From contig NC_092182.1 of the NCBI RefSeq assembly GCF_043641665.1, positions 16,941,456 through 17,005,455 on the forward strand: DNA of 64,000 nucleotides. The letters are read 5' to 3'. How positions within the stretch are numbered: the first letter of the stretch is position 1; every line of letters starts with the position of its first letter. The notes beneath the pieces are model-generated. The model saw only the letters and a program-made list of their open reading frames with translations, was not told where the DNA came from and ran no database searches. The stretch comes from Enoplosus armatus (taxonomy: Eukaryota; Chordata; Actinopteri; Centrarchiformes; Enoplosidae). The position numbers and the translations under genes were made by a program. Of this stretch, positions 11,501-26,500 are shown piece after piece.

Positions 11501-14500
11501 GACAGCGACGGGCTGATGCTGGGAAAGGAAGTTTTATTCATGTCAGTCATTGCAACATTTTAACACACAAACTGTAACGCTGGAAACATGATGGCTAGCA
11601 CACTTATTACTACTTACTAGGATGCAATATTTAGTTTTGGTGATTTGTCTCATGATGATCTTGTGAGTATTTAGTTTGGAGTTTTTTATATTATTTTGTT
11701 CTATATTTCTTTATTCTCCAGCATGAGTTGTAGATCCATACTATTCTATGTGTCTTTGACATGCTCTATTTAGAGCCATTTTATATTAGCTTTTATGATT
11801 CTGTGCAAAGTATGCTTTTAGTAAAGTATTTCCGGCTCTGGCCATCGTTAAACCATTTTTACAATTTTCAGGGGACTGAGTGCTTTCCGATAATGAAGGT
11901 CGTTGACCTCTGACCACTATGTCTCATGTGTAATGGATTTGGTAAACATAGTTAATGTAAAGGAAATTCTTAAAGCAAGTGCTTCATTTAAATACATTAC
12001 ACGTGTCACAGTTTGGCATTCAAATGACTGATATTTCAACCTTGACTTAGAGAACTGGACTTACACACACATACATTACATACCTATAAATTAAAAGTAG
12101 GATTGTTTTAACAGTGGATTGTGCTGCAGGACACTCTGTCTCAGCACCATCAGACCTGTAATAGGCTACTTTGGCCAGTATGAAATGAAACAAGCATTAA
12201 ATTGTATTTTATGAGGTATTAAAAAGTGTTTTTTGTTAGTTTGTTTGTTTTTGACTCGGTGAACCCAGCAGAGGCAGCGTGAACACACGGCACCAAAAAC
12301 ATGCAGCTAAAGGCAGATGATGTGTTTTTTTGATTTTAGTGTTTGTTGAAATATTGATTATGGATTGCTGCAAATGTGTCTGAAATCAGTGACTGTTATT
12401 GTACTATAATTGTATACACTTATATAAATTATACAGATATACAGACGTGTCCATTAGTCTTTCAGTAATTGTCAGAGATGATGATGATAAAATTCATTGG
12501 AATGCAAGTAAGTACATGGGATGCTCACTAATAAGGCCAATACAGAGCATCTACACTGGCTTATTCGGGTGCTTGACACTTGTGTGTTTCGAGCTCTCAT
12601 TATTATGTGACACTCTCACATTCTGACCTTGACCTGAACACAAGGCAGATGCAGCAAGGCGTGCTTAACTGGTGTGGTTTTCATAATGCCTTTGTTAGAG
12701 AGTACATGAACATGCTTGGTGGTTTGTCTTTTTCTGTGTGTGTGTTTGTGTGTGTGTTACACTATGTGTTTGCTTGACACTGTGTGTGTTTGTGTGAGTT
12801 TCATCTGCACACAACACTCAGGCCCTCATTATTGTCCAGCTCTTAGTATTCTTTCCTGTGGAACAACAATCGGAGGCTTTTAGTGCAAAAGCTTTGGTGA
12901 ATAATTCAGGGCTGATATTATTTGCTGTGGTGAGCAGAAACAAGACGGACCACTAAACGACATAAATGGATTTCTTCCATGAGATCTCTCAGGGAGGGGA
13001 GGAGGAGAGGTGTTGGTTGTGGTGATAGAGTATGGTCCGAGTGGTGAGGGGAGGGAAGGGATGCACTCTATTATTCACTAATTGGTTTAGACGTTTCCTA
13101 GTAAGACACTCCCAGTTTGGGTGGACCCGCTTCATCACTGTCTGCAGTGTGTGTTTATAAGAGCAGACTGGCACCCCGCAACCTCGCTCATGAGCCGACC
13201 CCCAAGAAACCGGGTGAGTTTGAGGAAAGATTTGTGCTCATGACCACAGCTGGAGTGTGTTTGTTTTGCGTGTATGTTTTGTGTGTAAGGCGTTGGCAGA
13301 GTGATAAGGAGTGTGTGTGGGTGTGTGGGTGTGTGGGTGTGTGGATGCATGCTGCCTAGCTTTCAGTCTCCTCCTTTTATTTATGTCTTCTGTCTCTACA
13401 TGAGGAAACTGGCCATTTGGGATATTTGAAATGATTAGAGAATTTGTGGGAGAGATCCAAGTCATGTCATGTCATGGAGGCGTCAATGGTTTGACTAATT
13501 TCTTATTCCATGTTAGAATTTCAAACAGAAACTGTTGGAGTTATTTACAGTTTGTATTTTGTAATAAATACAAGATGTGTAAAATAACATTGCTTTATTA
13601 CCACTTCAATCCTAGTTTTAAATGTTAGTGCTGTGTGCTGTTTTGTACAGAGGCAAAGAAAGTGCTGTTCAAGAAATATAATTTCTTATTCTCAGGTGGT
13701 CACAAAGAAGGGACTCTGTATTGACAGTGACTGAAACTGATAAGTAATTCTTGTTATATGTGAATTTTAGTAATTATTTAAATTGCCTTTATTAAAATGC
13801 TAGTTTAAATCTCACTTTACTTTCAGATTTCTCTGTTATATCATGCCAGAAAGTCTTCATGTTAACACTTAATGAATAATTTGGCTGTAATCACATAATT
13901 TCAGAATCATGAACATGGATATGGAGTATGCTACAACAGGATGTAACGAAGAAAGAGATTATCCTGCAATGTAGTTTCAACATTAGTCTTTTTCATTCGT
14001 TTTTTTGTCTCCCGACAATATTTTTATAAACCGCTATAACCATTTCTTTACCTTTTTTCCTTTTTATAAAAAAAAATGTTTAAGCATTTCTCTATACTTT
14101 CATTTTTCGTATTTAGAGTATATATATATTTAAATGACATTCTCTGCAGGTCAGAGCATTACATATTATTCATGAATTAATATAGAATTGCAATCAGTGT
14201 TATACAGCATATTGCCTTGAAAGTGGCTATGTCGCCATTACTAAGTAGTTCATTCAGCATTAAGTTGCATTGTTGTAGTGATGGTGGAACTGACACAGTG
14301 CTGCCCTCTATTGATAAAATTCAGCACAACACTCTTTGTAGATCTGGATCTTTGAGGAATCGAATAACTCAAGCAAAAATGAGTGTGTATTTAACAGAAG
14401 AATGACGACTTAATGATTAAAACAAATACAAAATGGAAAATTGAAAGAAAGCCCAACCCTACATTAAAGATCCATGGCAAGTGCATATTGTGCAGTTGTT

Positions 14501-17500
14501 TGGGGATTCTTGTAGCGCTTGTGCCCATTTAGTTTTTTCCAGTCCAGATGGGCTCGTTGTGCCTTTTTGTGGGACACACTCAAATCATATTGTGGAGTAC
14601 TCTCAGAAAGTCGCTCTTAGTCCCATCAGAATCAGAAGTTAGACCAGAAGTGTGTTCCCTCCTCTTGCTTGGTGCATGTTTGAATGCCTCCTAACCCTTT
14701 GCAGATGGCATGCGCTCTCTTTGGTCCTGCTCCTTAATCACCAACAAGTCACCTGAAAGCTCCCTATCAGTGTAACCCTGCCATTGTGTACCTGTCAGGG
14801 GAGGGTGGTGCGGGGCTATGTTGTGCGACTCTGATTACAGGATGCATGGCCGTGTGCTGCCCCAAGCAGGAGAGCTGTTTTTTTATGGGAGCAGGTGCTA
14901 TTTAAGGAGGTGGCTGTGCCCTGCCGGCTCTTCGCTCCGTACGTGTCCCTACTTTATTCTTCTCTGCACGGGTCGCCTCAGCATCACAAGGAGGAGGAGG
15001 AGGAGACGAAGGGGGGGGCATGTTTGCGGGAGGGTATGCCAGTGGCCCCCGGGGGGTTCCCGGCAGGCGCAAGTCCAGTTACTGTCCTCCTGAAAACCTG
15101 CAGATCCCCAAACCGGCAGCGCCAGGCAGCGGTGTTCGGAAGAGCAGCAGCAGTGGCAGCGGCAAGATGCTGTCTATGTCATACAGTGAGAGCATCCGGA
15201 GCGGGATCAACCGCTACCACTCAGACCAGGGGCTGAATCAGCCACCGGCCAGGCCCCCCGACCAGGCAGAGCTGCAGAGACTCCGGGAACAGAGAGTCGC
15301 CGCTCAGATTAAGAACATGGAAGACTTCCTGAAGATGAATGGCCTGGCCCTGGAGGAGTGTGTGTCCTATCAGACAGGCATGAAGTACAGGTAAGAGAGG
15401 TCCAGAGCTTGACAGTGACTCGGATACTCCCGAGACCTGGACAGAGGGGCTGAGAACCTGCAGGTGAGAGGAGCTTTGTGGTCGAGGGTCAGATACTTAA
15501 CTACTGAACAGGTGTGTGCCATCATATTGGTGTTTTTGTTGAGGTTGGCCTCAAAAATCACCATTTTGTATCTTTGCTGCTATTTAATTTAATTTAATAA
15601 ATGCTGTCATCAGAATCAGATACGGTGTCAGAAACACGTTTATATTTCTTTTCTTTGATAATATCAGTACAGCCTTGCTCTGTCCTCTGGTCAGACTGCA
15701 CTCATGCAAAGGTACTGGGGCTCAGGTTTTATTTTAATCATCTAGGTCGGTGGCATATTTGCCCAACTACATGGGAAGGACAGACTGCTCCGTAAGGAGT
15801 TACCTGGCCCCTTAAAATCTCCCTCAGACTTTCTTTTCCTTTTCCCCTTCATCACGTAGATAGTCTCCCTTCTTCTCTGCCTATGCTTTCTTGTTTACTG
15901 CACAGAGAATTCTGCCCTACAAAGACAAACAGAAATAACTCCTTTCTGTGTGGTCAAAGTAGAACTGGGAGTTGTCAATAATATACATCTAATAATATTA
16001 GATTAGATATTGTGTCTGATTTTGGTCATGATATTGTAATATAGATTTTAATATTGTCTTTGTCTGAGTCATTGTGTTTTCTGAGCTTATTTTAAACTCT
16101 CATTTGGAACTCGGTGATGATTAAAACTGCATGCATTCAGTGAAAACCGTGTATTTCCAAATTTGGTGATTTTAAATTAAAGTGTTATGTGGGTTTTTTT
16201 ATGAGTTAAAAAAATGATTCCGCTTCCTAAGCTAAATAAAGAATATAAAATCTCATTGGGTTATCTAAAAAGGCTTTGTCACATAGCTTGAAAACAAATT
16301 ATTTTTCTTTTTCTTAGCTCATAAAACGTTGATGTTTTGGAGATGCATGGCTTTCACATCCACAGTCGCACGCAGAATACTGTCACATAATCATTGATAC
16401 TATATCAAGACACTGTTATTATATTAACATTTTTAAATTATATTTTAATTTGTCACTACACCAATCTTCAGTTCAAAAGGCTATATTTGTATGTATATAC
16501 AGTGTTTTATGTCTCCAAAGATTACTCATAGATGCACTACCAAGTACCACCAATGCAAAACAAGATATTTATATATAAATTTGAAACATTTGCTAATTTT
16601 CTCTGTGCCATCAACCCCATGACAGTAAACCAGTCAGGCTATTTTATGGACTATTGCTGTTGAAAGGACTAAGCCATTGCAGCAGGCTTAGCGGCTGTTG
16701 TGTGGGCTAATAAGGCCTGTTAAGCTGATGTTGTTATTGTCGTGGACATGGATAGCTTTCATCACACACAGGCATGGCTGCTGTCGTTTTTGACTGCGAC
16801 CAGTGACTAGAACGCAAGTATGGTTGGCTGCTGTTGCCATGTCTGGGGTGAGCAAGTTTTACTGTTGTCTGCAGGCAGTGTTGTATGACACCACCGCTGT
16901 CATGTTACTTTACCTCCCTGTTGTGTAAAGCTCAGTCATTGGCCCATGACAGGCTTGGGTGCAGCTTTGCGAGCTTGCATATAGAAAGGGAGTTTAATAT
17001 TGCAAAGAGCATGTGTGGCTCTTTACTTACAACCCTCAGAGAGCCTCTTGCAGTAACCATCAACACTGGTTACATATCATTAACACTAAAGCTGTTTATC
17101 TTTAATCAGAATTTGCTTTCGTCTGTTCAATTTAACGGATCTAGTAACAAGTCTAAGTGTGATTTATGCTATTTCTTTGCGTGTTGCATTTAACTATTGG
17201 TATTGGTTTACCACAGGAGTATTAGCTCATCTAACAGAGGAAATCCTGCCAGGATCCGCTGTTTCTTGTATCGTGATCCCCGCAATTCTGTAATTAGTGC
17301 TGCAATTGGGTCAGCACGAACACACAACCTCTGACTCAAACTCATCATTATTTCAGGTGTGTGGTCAGGATGGCGGGCCAGCGTTGCTACTAAGCTGCAT
17401 TTAACCATTCTTAGCACTGCCATCACCTTTTCCAACAAACACAGGCAAAAAAGGTCATATTATAGTCTCCCTCTCTTCTTTTTAACTCTGGCTTGCTCAC

Positions 17501-20500
17501 TACTCTCACTGAATATAATCAACATTACTTTAGTAAGACATGATTAATAGTCTTCTAACACTCATGTTTTAGTCCGTGTGAACGAGTACTAAGCACCACT
17601 TCATCTTAGAAATATTCCTGATGTGGTTTTCAGGTTGTGAATATTGTGTAATTCAAATTAAGGAAAAGGATTACTCTATTTCCATTGTGTTGCCCTTGAA
17701 ACAAAATACTACCACTCAGCAGGCCCATTTGGACACCGGAAAACTTTCCCTAGTGTCCATGTCCTCCGCCTGAAAGAGCCAGGCAGCGGGTAAAGGAGCC
17801 AGCTTGAGTTCAGTGAGGCGAGACAGGAAGCCTTGTGTCTCCTGTTTGAGCTATATGGAGGTTGGCTGTGGGAGTATAGATCTCTGGAGTGACTTAACAC
17901 TAATGGACATGATAATGACCTCCACTTAAACGTTCATACATGCAAAGCTATGTTTGACCAGAACTGATCATCAAAAACAAAAACGTTGCTGGTGGACACA
18001 TTAAATCTTGGATCCTTTTGAATAAAAAAGTGTTTTTTCACCTGTATGTAATGAAGTGTGAATAACTTTTTTGATACCATTGGTTAGACAGATATTAGTA
18101 CTTTGTTTTAGTAGTTTTAGTGAAAATTGCATTAATCAAGGTTCGGCCACTAGAGGACAGTCATAACCTGTTGAGTGCATCTCAATAATAACAGCTGATC
18201 TCCACTAGATGGTGCAGATGTTCCACGTTAGCAGCTAAATTGATACACATTCAAAATGCCTCCCACTGCACTCAGTGCCATAATGTTTTCACTGAACACA
18301 GCGAGTGCATCATTCTCTGCACTCCTACACTGTTTGACATCCTGACTAACTAGTTTTGATATTGATCCATTTCTCCTGAGCTTAGCCTGGTATTGAAACT
18401 AGAGTGAAAGATGTAGAACCATGTAAAATAGCAGCCCTGTCACCAGGTGGCAGCATGGCGGAGTGTTTATTTCTCATAAGTTCATTGCTTCTGCTTCAAA
18501 GCATCATTCAAATATGTTCTCTTAATGTCCTAACATCTCTCTCTTTCTTACTCTTACACAAACTTTACCAATTCCTTTCTCTTTTACTTATTTCTCGGTG
18601 ATATACACACAATCCTTTTGGTGAGGACATAAATCTGCACTGAGCCACTCTAAACTGTTATTAAATGTTTTTCTCGATCCCAGCAGCGCTGCAGCATGTG
18701 TGTCAGCCCGGGCAACTGTGACGTTTGTCTTCAGGCTATCCCCTACTCTCGAGCTCAATTTAGCATCCACAGCTGCAGCTGGATACAGCTGAACGGGCTG
18801 CAGCCTAACCTGTTCATCCACCGTTTTACCTCAAGCCCACTGCCTCGCAGTCTCGCTGCACTGATGAGAGCTGCAGAAGTGGCTGTGCTTTATCTTTGTC
18901 ACCAGGGTGGGAGATGATGCTTAGGTATTTGGAGTGATATAGATTTGGTTTCCAGTGGTGACCTCTCCAGTTCCTCTTTGAGCTATCTGTGGCTGGCCTA
19001 GTCTGACAGCTTGTCAAAATGTTCAAGTCAGAAATGTTGTGTGGGCACAAGAGGTGGGAATGCCAGGGATTACACAATTCTAGTTTGTTTGGGTTGTTGT
19101 CGTTGTATTTCATTGTAATTCTCTTGTTTATGGCAGCTCAGCAAGATGTTCTCATCACAATTTATGGGTCAGTACATCATTTTTAGATTCCCGAATTGGC
19201 CATGTGTGTAGTTTCACTTTGGATTATTGTAACATGAATAGTGTCATTGGACATTGTCAACATTGGTTACTACTGATTTGTAATGTTGCAACTTTCTGAT
19301 TTGTAAGCCTTTTGTTTGCTTGTATTCCACCGTAGTTTTTACTTTGATACCTCTGATCTCTGATTTATGTCAAGAAGCGCAGCCCTGAGCTTCACAGGGA
19401 GTGTAGCCTTGTCACACATGTAGTTACTGTTGCTTTTATTTGACATAATGCTCCTTCCACCATTTGTTGGATAGCGGTTCAAATGGTGATTATGTTTAGG
19501 ATAATCTTATAAATTTTTCTGTATTGATTCTTTTTCAATTTAACTCTGTGTAACACTGGCCCTATTGTTGCTGTTCCTTAGATTTATATAGTAAGAGTAT
19601 GAGTAAGAGTAAAGAATTTTAGCTGGAATCACTGTTCTGGGACGTGTTGTTTATAATCAAGCCTAACTGATCATGCTTTACACCTATGTTAACATTGCTC
19701 TTCCTTACATATACTTTAATTACTTTCTACATTAACCGTGTGTTTTACTTCATGTCTTAAAGTGTGTGTGTGTGTGTCACTGGAGGCTGCAGGGGGAGGG
19801 GGGAGGGTGGAGGGGGGGGGGGTTGCTCTGTACTTAATAAATACCCAGTAGTGACAGGAGGTAGGAGGCCCTCTCCACTGTCCTTAGCCTTTTAGACACT
19901 CAGGCGGTAGAATTGTGCTGTTGTCGCTTTGGATCCCACAAAAGTTGTTACTTAACAACATTCAGCACATTTTTTCTAAACTGTCAAGTTTAATCTCTGA
20001 ATAAAATGTGACGTTTTGTTTGTTTTAAAGTTCTCCCAGGGCCATGTCTATTGCTTTCCCTGTCTCTTGAACTCTTCATTGAACATCAGAATATCCTGCA
20101 TCACTGTTAAATTTGTCAGAAATCCTACTATGATTTATTTTCTCTCTTATGGTGTTTCCATAATAAATTACAATTGGTCCTTGGACAACAGGAAATATGA
20201 TGATGAGTCTTAACCTGCAGTGAAGTGTTACACTTGCCCTGTAGGATGCCATTATGAATACTTAAGTTTTTCTCATTTACTAGTTTAAGGCAATCCCTGC
20301 AAAGAAGGACAGTTCACTGAAGCTTTTAGTACATTTCTGTGGTTTTGTGGTCTCTCTTGCAAATTTAATGAAGAGGGAAGTTTTCTGTTTCACGCTTGAC
20401 CAATCTCTCAGAAATGCAGCAAAACCAGGTCTTAAGTTTGTTTGATGCAGGTGTAGCTGTACTGTAAAGTATATAACACAAAACACACAGTTCTCATAGC

Positions 20501-23500
20501 ACCTTAGTATCAGCTGTAACATCGCTCTTTTGTGCCCTGTTGATCCTTTTATCATTGAGAATACATTATATCCACTCTGGCTGAGTCAACTTCTCCAAAA
20601 ACACAGTTTCGACCTTATTTATTATTGTACAAACAAACTTTTCTTCTGTATTTCCCTTCTTGGGTTTTGGCTGGTAAGGTGTATCATGTATGTATATTGT
20701 GATCTATTCTGCCTGATATTTCTTCTCAGATTGTTCCTTTGTTATTTTAAGGTGTCAGGGCATAGTGTTGGTGTAGACTGAGACCTCAGGCAGGACCACC
20801 AGGCAGAGGGTTCGAGCTGGTTTGACCTCTCAGAATGTCGAGGTCAGGGATTTACTAACAGCAGTCTGACCGCATTATAGAACTGCCTCGTATCTATATG
20901 TTATACTGGTAGAGGCCATTCTGGGACACAGAGTCAGTAGCTGAGAAATAATTAGGAACCATCTGTTTCACAAGCTTGGTTTAACCCCTTTCATTCAACA
21001 TTCATGTGACATGACCATCCAAAGCTTATGTCAGAATGCCGTTTGCTATAAAGCTTAATAGACTGTAATATATCTGTGTTGGCCTTCAGAGCTGTGGATT
21101 GTCACAATACCAGTAGATTTTCAAAAAAATGGTTCTTTCCAATTAATTGTTAACTGATAGTCTATTCTATGTAGTATACTATATCTCAGTACATTTTACA
21201 GTGATATAATATGAATGCAAATATTATTTATTACTGTAGCCTTATCAAACAGAGTGCGACCAGAAAAACTGGTTATTTTGTGAGTATTGAGAGTATCTCA
21301 CCATAGTAAATGTACCAGTTTTAGGGTTTTCTCATTCTACCTTATACATAGGATGAGAGTGATGTATATTACTTAAAATTTTATATGAATACACATTTAT
21401 ATGAACAATAATGGAATAGCTGACGTTATCTTTCGACTTCTGGCTGATTGGAGATTTTCAGTGTTGACTATCTGTGTGAATTTGCAACTGGGAGAGTCTG
21501 AAAGCTGTTCATTTTCTGTCGGGGTTTGCACTTGACATTTACTGTATCTAGCTAGTTGCTAAGTAGCCAATTGTGTGAAAATAACATGACACAACCAGCT
21601 ACATTCATTCCCAAAAAAAGACTCACCAATCTGTTGGTCATTTTGATCCACAAAAAGACACAGTCCACTAGCTTTTTCTATTATATAAATACTAGTACTA
21701 CTAATATGAAACCATTTTTAGACCATGTTAAATTATAAATAAAATTTGTCGTTGACCGTCATTTACACTGGTCAAAGTCTTAGAATGTCAAAAAAATACA
21801 GATTAGACCTTTCACTGTGAAAAATAATGGAGGCAGACTTAATGTTAGAGGTATTAAAGCCAAGGTTCTACAGTATGCTGTACAGCAGCTTTGTTGAAAG
21901 TGTTTGTCTTATTTGTAGACCAAGAACATGGTTGTGTTAGCAAATGTTATATTCTAAAGGTAGTCAGGACAGAATGGGTCCCAGAATTTATCCCTGCGAT
22001 ATACCACATTTCATTTCAGAAGTTAGTAAAGTAAAATAGTTAGTAAAATTTTATAATTGGTGACACAATTTTACAATTTTATAGTGGACAACCCAAGGCA
22101 GAAATAACATCCCACTGTCCTATTCTGTACAAGAAAATGTTGATGTGATCAATTCTGTGAAAGATACATTATCAGTAAAAGTACAAAATGTTGTTGTTAA
22201 CTGGCAACATCAGTAAAGCATTTGTGACCAAAGAACACTTTCAGTGTTGTTTACATTAATAAAACCAGATTTAGAATTACAAAAACTATCATTGCTGTTG
22301 AGTACCTCTAGAAAGTCTTGTAATGCTATTTACCGTAGATTTTTAGAGGATGGGGAGTTGTGTCTTTTAAGGCTTTGGGTTCTAGACCAGGTCCCTTCAC
22401 CAGTAGTTGAACTGAAGTTTCTTAAACCTGTCTGGACACAGGATGCCAGGGCTCCAAGAGCAAGCAGCCACATCTTTCCACTGAAATGCATGCCATACAA
22501 AGCAATTCTGCCTAGCAACACTTCTCTGTGTGAACATTGCCTTAGGTATGACAAACGCACAACGGCAGGCCGGAGGATCTTCCGCTGAGCAGGGCAGATT
22601 ATTCTGCTTCCTCCACTCACTCTCTCTTCCTTCAGATCAGTGAGCGTGCTCCCTGGGACTGTGTAACTCAGCCCTGTTTGGTTTAAGCACACCTTGTTAC
22701 ACAAGCAGTGATGCTGAAATCACTGCTGTTTTATAATGGTCAACATATTTCAACTTAAACTCACACTGTGTATTTACTCATTTCTTTCTGGGATATTTAT
22801 CTGGCTATAGTAATCCATTAAATATACAATAAACATTGTAAATATGGCAATTGTGCTGTCACCATTTTCCCATATTTAAGATAACATAATTTGTTTTATT
22901 ACAGAGCCTCTTTAGCGAAAGCAAAGGCATACTAATGATTTAATATTACATAAGAACAGGGGTTCCCTGTCCTCTATTTTTGATTGTCTCAGCTCTAGTG
23001 CTCTGTTAGATGTGTCAGCGGGGACAGCTGAAACGACAACTCCTCCTGAGCCCTGCTGTCTGGGGAATCTGTCATGTTCACTGGAGAGTTAAGAATTGCA
23101 GCACTCGCTGCTCACAGATGTGTCTCTCTTCACTCTTCTGTTTCCTCAGGAATTCCCAGAATCACTCAGATTCTATTTAGCCTTAGCTAAACCCAATTTT
23201 CTACAATCTTTGTATTTGTATGACAGTTATTTAAAACCTTCACGACCTTCAGTTATTTGACTTATATAATAATAATATATGTACAAAAACTAAACAAAAT
23301 ATTGATACAATCTATATACAACAATATTCTATATACATTTTTTTTGCTCCAGTTAATTACATCCTCATTGCAGTGATGAAACAGTCTGCCATTATAAATG
23401 TTTAGAGACAGCCTCAGATGCATTAAGCTGCTAGAAAAGCATTACCACATCTGTCGATCAACACTGTCAGTCTGTCTGACCTCACATCACTTTCCATTAA

Positions 23501-26500
23501 CTCCCTTAAGCCCTTTCACCCACTCCCTTACACACACACGCACACTCCTCTGCCTCGCCACCACCATCTCAGAGATGCTATCCTTTTCACTCGGTTACTC
23601 AAATCCTCACTAATGCTGTTCAATTAAACTCTCAGTAAGGGGAACTTAAACCTCCATTGGAGGCCAACAGTTACAACTGTGGTACTCTACAGCCGGGTAT
23701 CCACTGCACTAACAATCACTGCCTGCCACAAACGACATTGTCCTGGCCTGATGCCCGTGGATACGCTTTCTTAAGTTAACAGTAAGAGAAGTACAGAGAA
23801 AGAAGGCTGAGCCAGAGTGAGATGAATCAGTAGAAAAGAGTACAGGTTATTCTGTTTACCCAGCGTGAAGGTCTCTCTGCTTTCAGAGGAAATACCCCTT
23901 TAATTACAGATTTCAAAGGATTCCCCATCAGAGTATCTAAGCAGTAGTCCCTACAAAGGGCTGCAGAAAGCCAGTGCTTGCTAAACTAGCTTTGACAGAT
24001 CAGGCTTAGCACCCTGCAGGAACTCGATGCCAGTTCATGTGCCAATCCCGGCTCGATGGAGGTACCCAGACTACCCCTGAGAGCAAATTAGTGAAAGACC
24101 GCATGAGACACTCTCTGCGGTGACAAATGTCAAATTTGGGAGTCCTTTCCCCCTTTCAGTAGCTAAGGGCGTTCTTTGTATTTTTTCTAGGCTCACTGTG
24201 TAGAATTGATTCAGAGAGCCAGTGCCTATTTTTAGAGCTAATGCTGCCGTTGTGGTGAAGGATCACTGCTCATGGCAGTACCCCACAGTACCTCTGTGGT
24301 CAGAGTAGTTTCTAACGCTCTGTCGATTAAAGTAGTTGTCTTTTCCTATCTGCCACTGTGCTCCTTAGCTGCAGTGTGTGGGCTGTAGTTTGGGAGAGGC
24401 CAGTTGTCTGAGCAAAAGCTTGTGTACAGCCAGGACGGACTACTGAGGCTTCATTATGGTATGGTGTCATTGATTGCCAACGCTTCTTACCGACCAGGGT
24501 TGCAAGGACGAACAGAACAAAACCAATAATTTTAATTGTGTGTGTTTTTATGTGTGTGTGTGTGTGTCCTGCAGCTTTCTTTTCTGGTATTGGTAATAAG
24601 GGATCCAGGCTTGTCAATAAGTGGGATATGTTTACATATCTTATTTTTACTGTTGGGCTTCAAGGTAAATTAATATTGAATCTGAATATTGTTGTCTTCT
24701 AGTTTTTTGTTTTCCTTCTCCGTTTGCACACTCCTGAAAAAGAGTGCTGTTGTTGGTATTGGTGAATTTCACTCCGCTGTAGTCGTGAAACACACATGTT
24801 CTGCTGTAATATCTCCAGCGTTTCTCTCCTCTTCCTCCCCCGCACTGCATTCACTCACAGTGATTGAGTGTCTGAGAGGGATTTTAGCAGCTCGTTAGAT
24901 TTTTGGATAACCACAAATCAGGCACTTAATCAAAGCAAGGAGGCGAAGGCCAAGGCACAAGGGAGGACATTGTGATAATATGTGGAGTGGGAGGAGATGG
25001 ATTTCTTTTCTTTCCACTGAAATTTGTTCAGTACTGCTATCTAACAACCAGCTACAGAGTCCAGCACTAACAATGGGAACTGATAGGATTTGGTTTTCAG
25101 GTATTGTTCAATTCTTTCCCTCTGCAGTGATACAAAAATGACATTCTATCATAACAGAACAGTCCTGCATTTGTTTGAGCAAATTCATCCTGCTGTGTGC
25201 ACCCTAAACACAATGTCGCTAATTAGAAATTTAACAGCGGCACTCTGAGGCATTATGTAAAGATCAGAGTTTCTTATTTTTAGTTCAGCATCCTTTATGA
25301 CTGAATCTTGTGACTTGAATAGAATGAATAGATAAATTGGCTCCAGCAGACTCTGATGAATGAACACAAAGCAGCTCATAGGTCAGGCCAGTATTTGCTC
25401 AGTAATAGTGTTGAGAAAAGAAATCCTGATTAATTGTGCAGGAAAGACTTCATGAGATAATACATGTGTAAGCGCTCAGACTGACTTTGACTCTGGGTTC
25501 ACTAGCAGACCAGGAGGCAATGTGTCCTCTGCAGTGCAATTTTGATGTCGTGCAAGTGAAAACTTAATGAAATAAACACAGACGTAGTTTATGGAGCAGT
25601 GTCACGCAAATGAAAGACCTCCCCTTCAGCAATATCGTGACTGCACCGCAGTAGTGTTGCATGTCAACTGGGCAAGGTCGCAGGTTTCTAACAAAAGAGA
25701 TATAATAAAAGGTTTCACTAATCATCTTTTCACTTGACAGCAGTAGGTGTCAGGCATGCTCACAGTAATGCCTGCTAACATTGTGATTTCTTAAAGTGAA
25801 CCACACACGTCATCGTGCAGTGATAAGGTGTCAGTCGTCTTTAATGATCGTCTCTTCTGTTTATCTGGTCTTTTGGTCCTTTTTTTTTGTTTGTTTTGCA
25901 GATATAGTCAAAGGGAATGAAACACATGCTGTCAATCTGAAGAAAGTTGGCAGATGTGCCTGCTCTGAATTATTAAATCATAGTAAGTGTGACAAGCATG
26001 GTTTATTGGATTGAGCATATTTGTTGCTCACTCTGTTGGCATATTTTTTGTGGCAGTTTATAGCTCCTGGTGTATTTATTAATTACAAGGGGTTTTACAG
26101 GACTGTTAAAGTGAATAAAGATCATGAATACAGACTGTTGCTCTATGGTTTGCATCTGTTGGTGAGAATCAGTCAGCTGGACAAAATGCCAGAGTGAGCA
26201 ATACGTGAAAAATAGTTGTTCTATTGATTCATTTAGGTGATGGATCACTAGTCTGTCGGATGATGCATGCTCGTATTGATTACTGTATCTTGCATTGCAC
26301 AACAGTCAATAAATGTGTAGATATTCAGATGCAGATAAATCAAGGTTCAACAAAGGACTCATATGGTGCAGTAATGACAAGAAATCAGTTGTCACACGGT
26401 TTCAAAAGCTGTGGCAGGGTGGTAAAAGCCCCAATAATATACTTGAGGACAAGGGTTGTGTGTAAATAAACATTTTATTTTACCTTATTTCTTGAATATT

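Noticed and set aside
13148..13213. Possible extra kcnab2 exon (GTCTGCAG acceptor, GTGAGT donor, text reading [17 protein letters not shown])
   Set aside because: In the phase set by upstream exons it hits a TAA almost at once, and the donor leaves the wrong phase for the core exon at 40544. No similarity to known Kv-beta segments.
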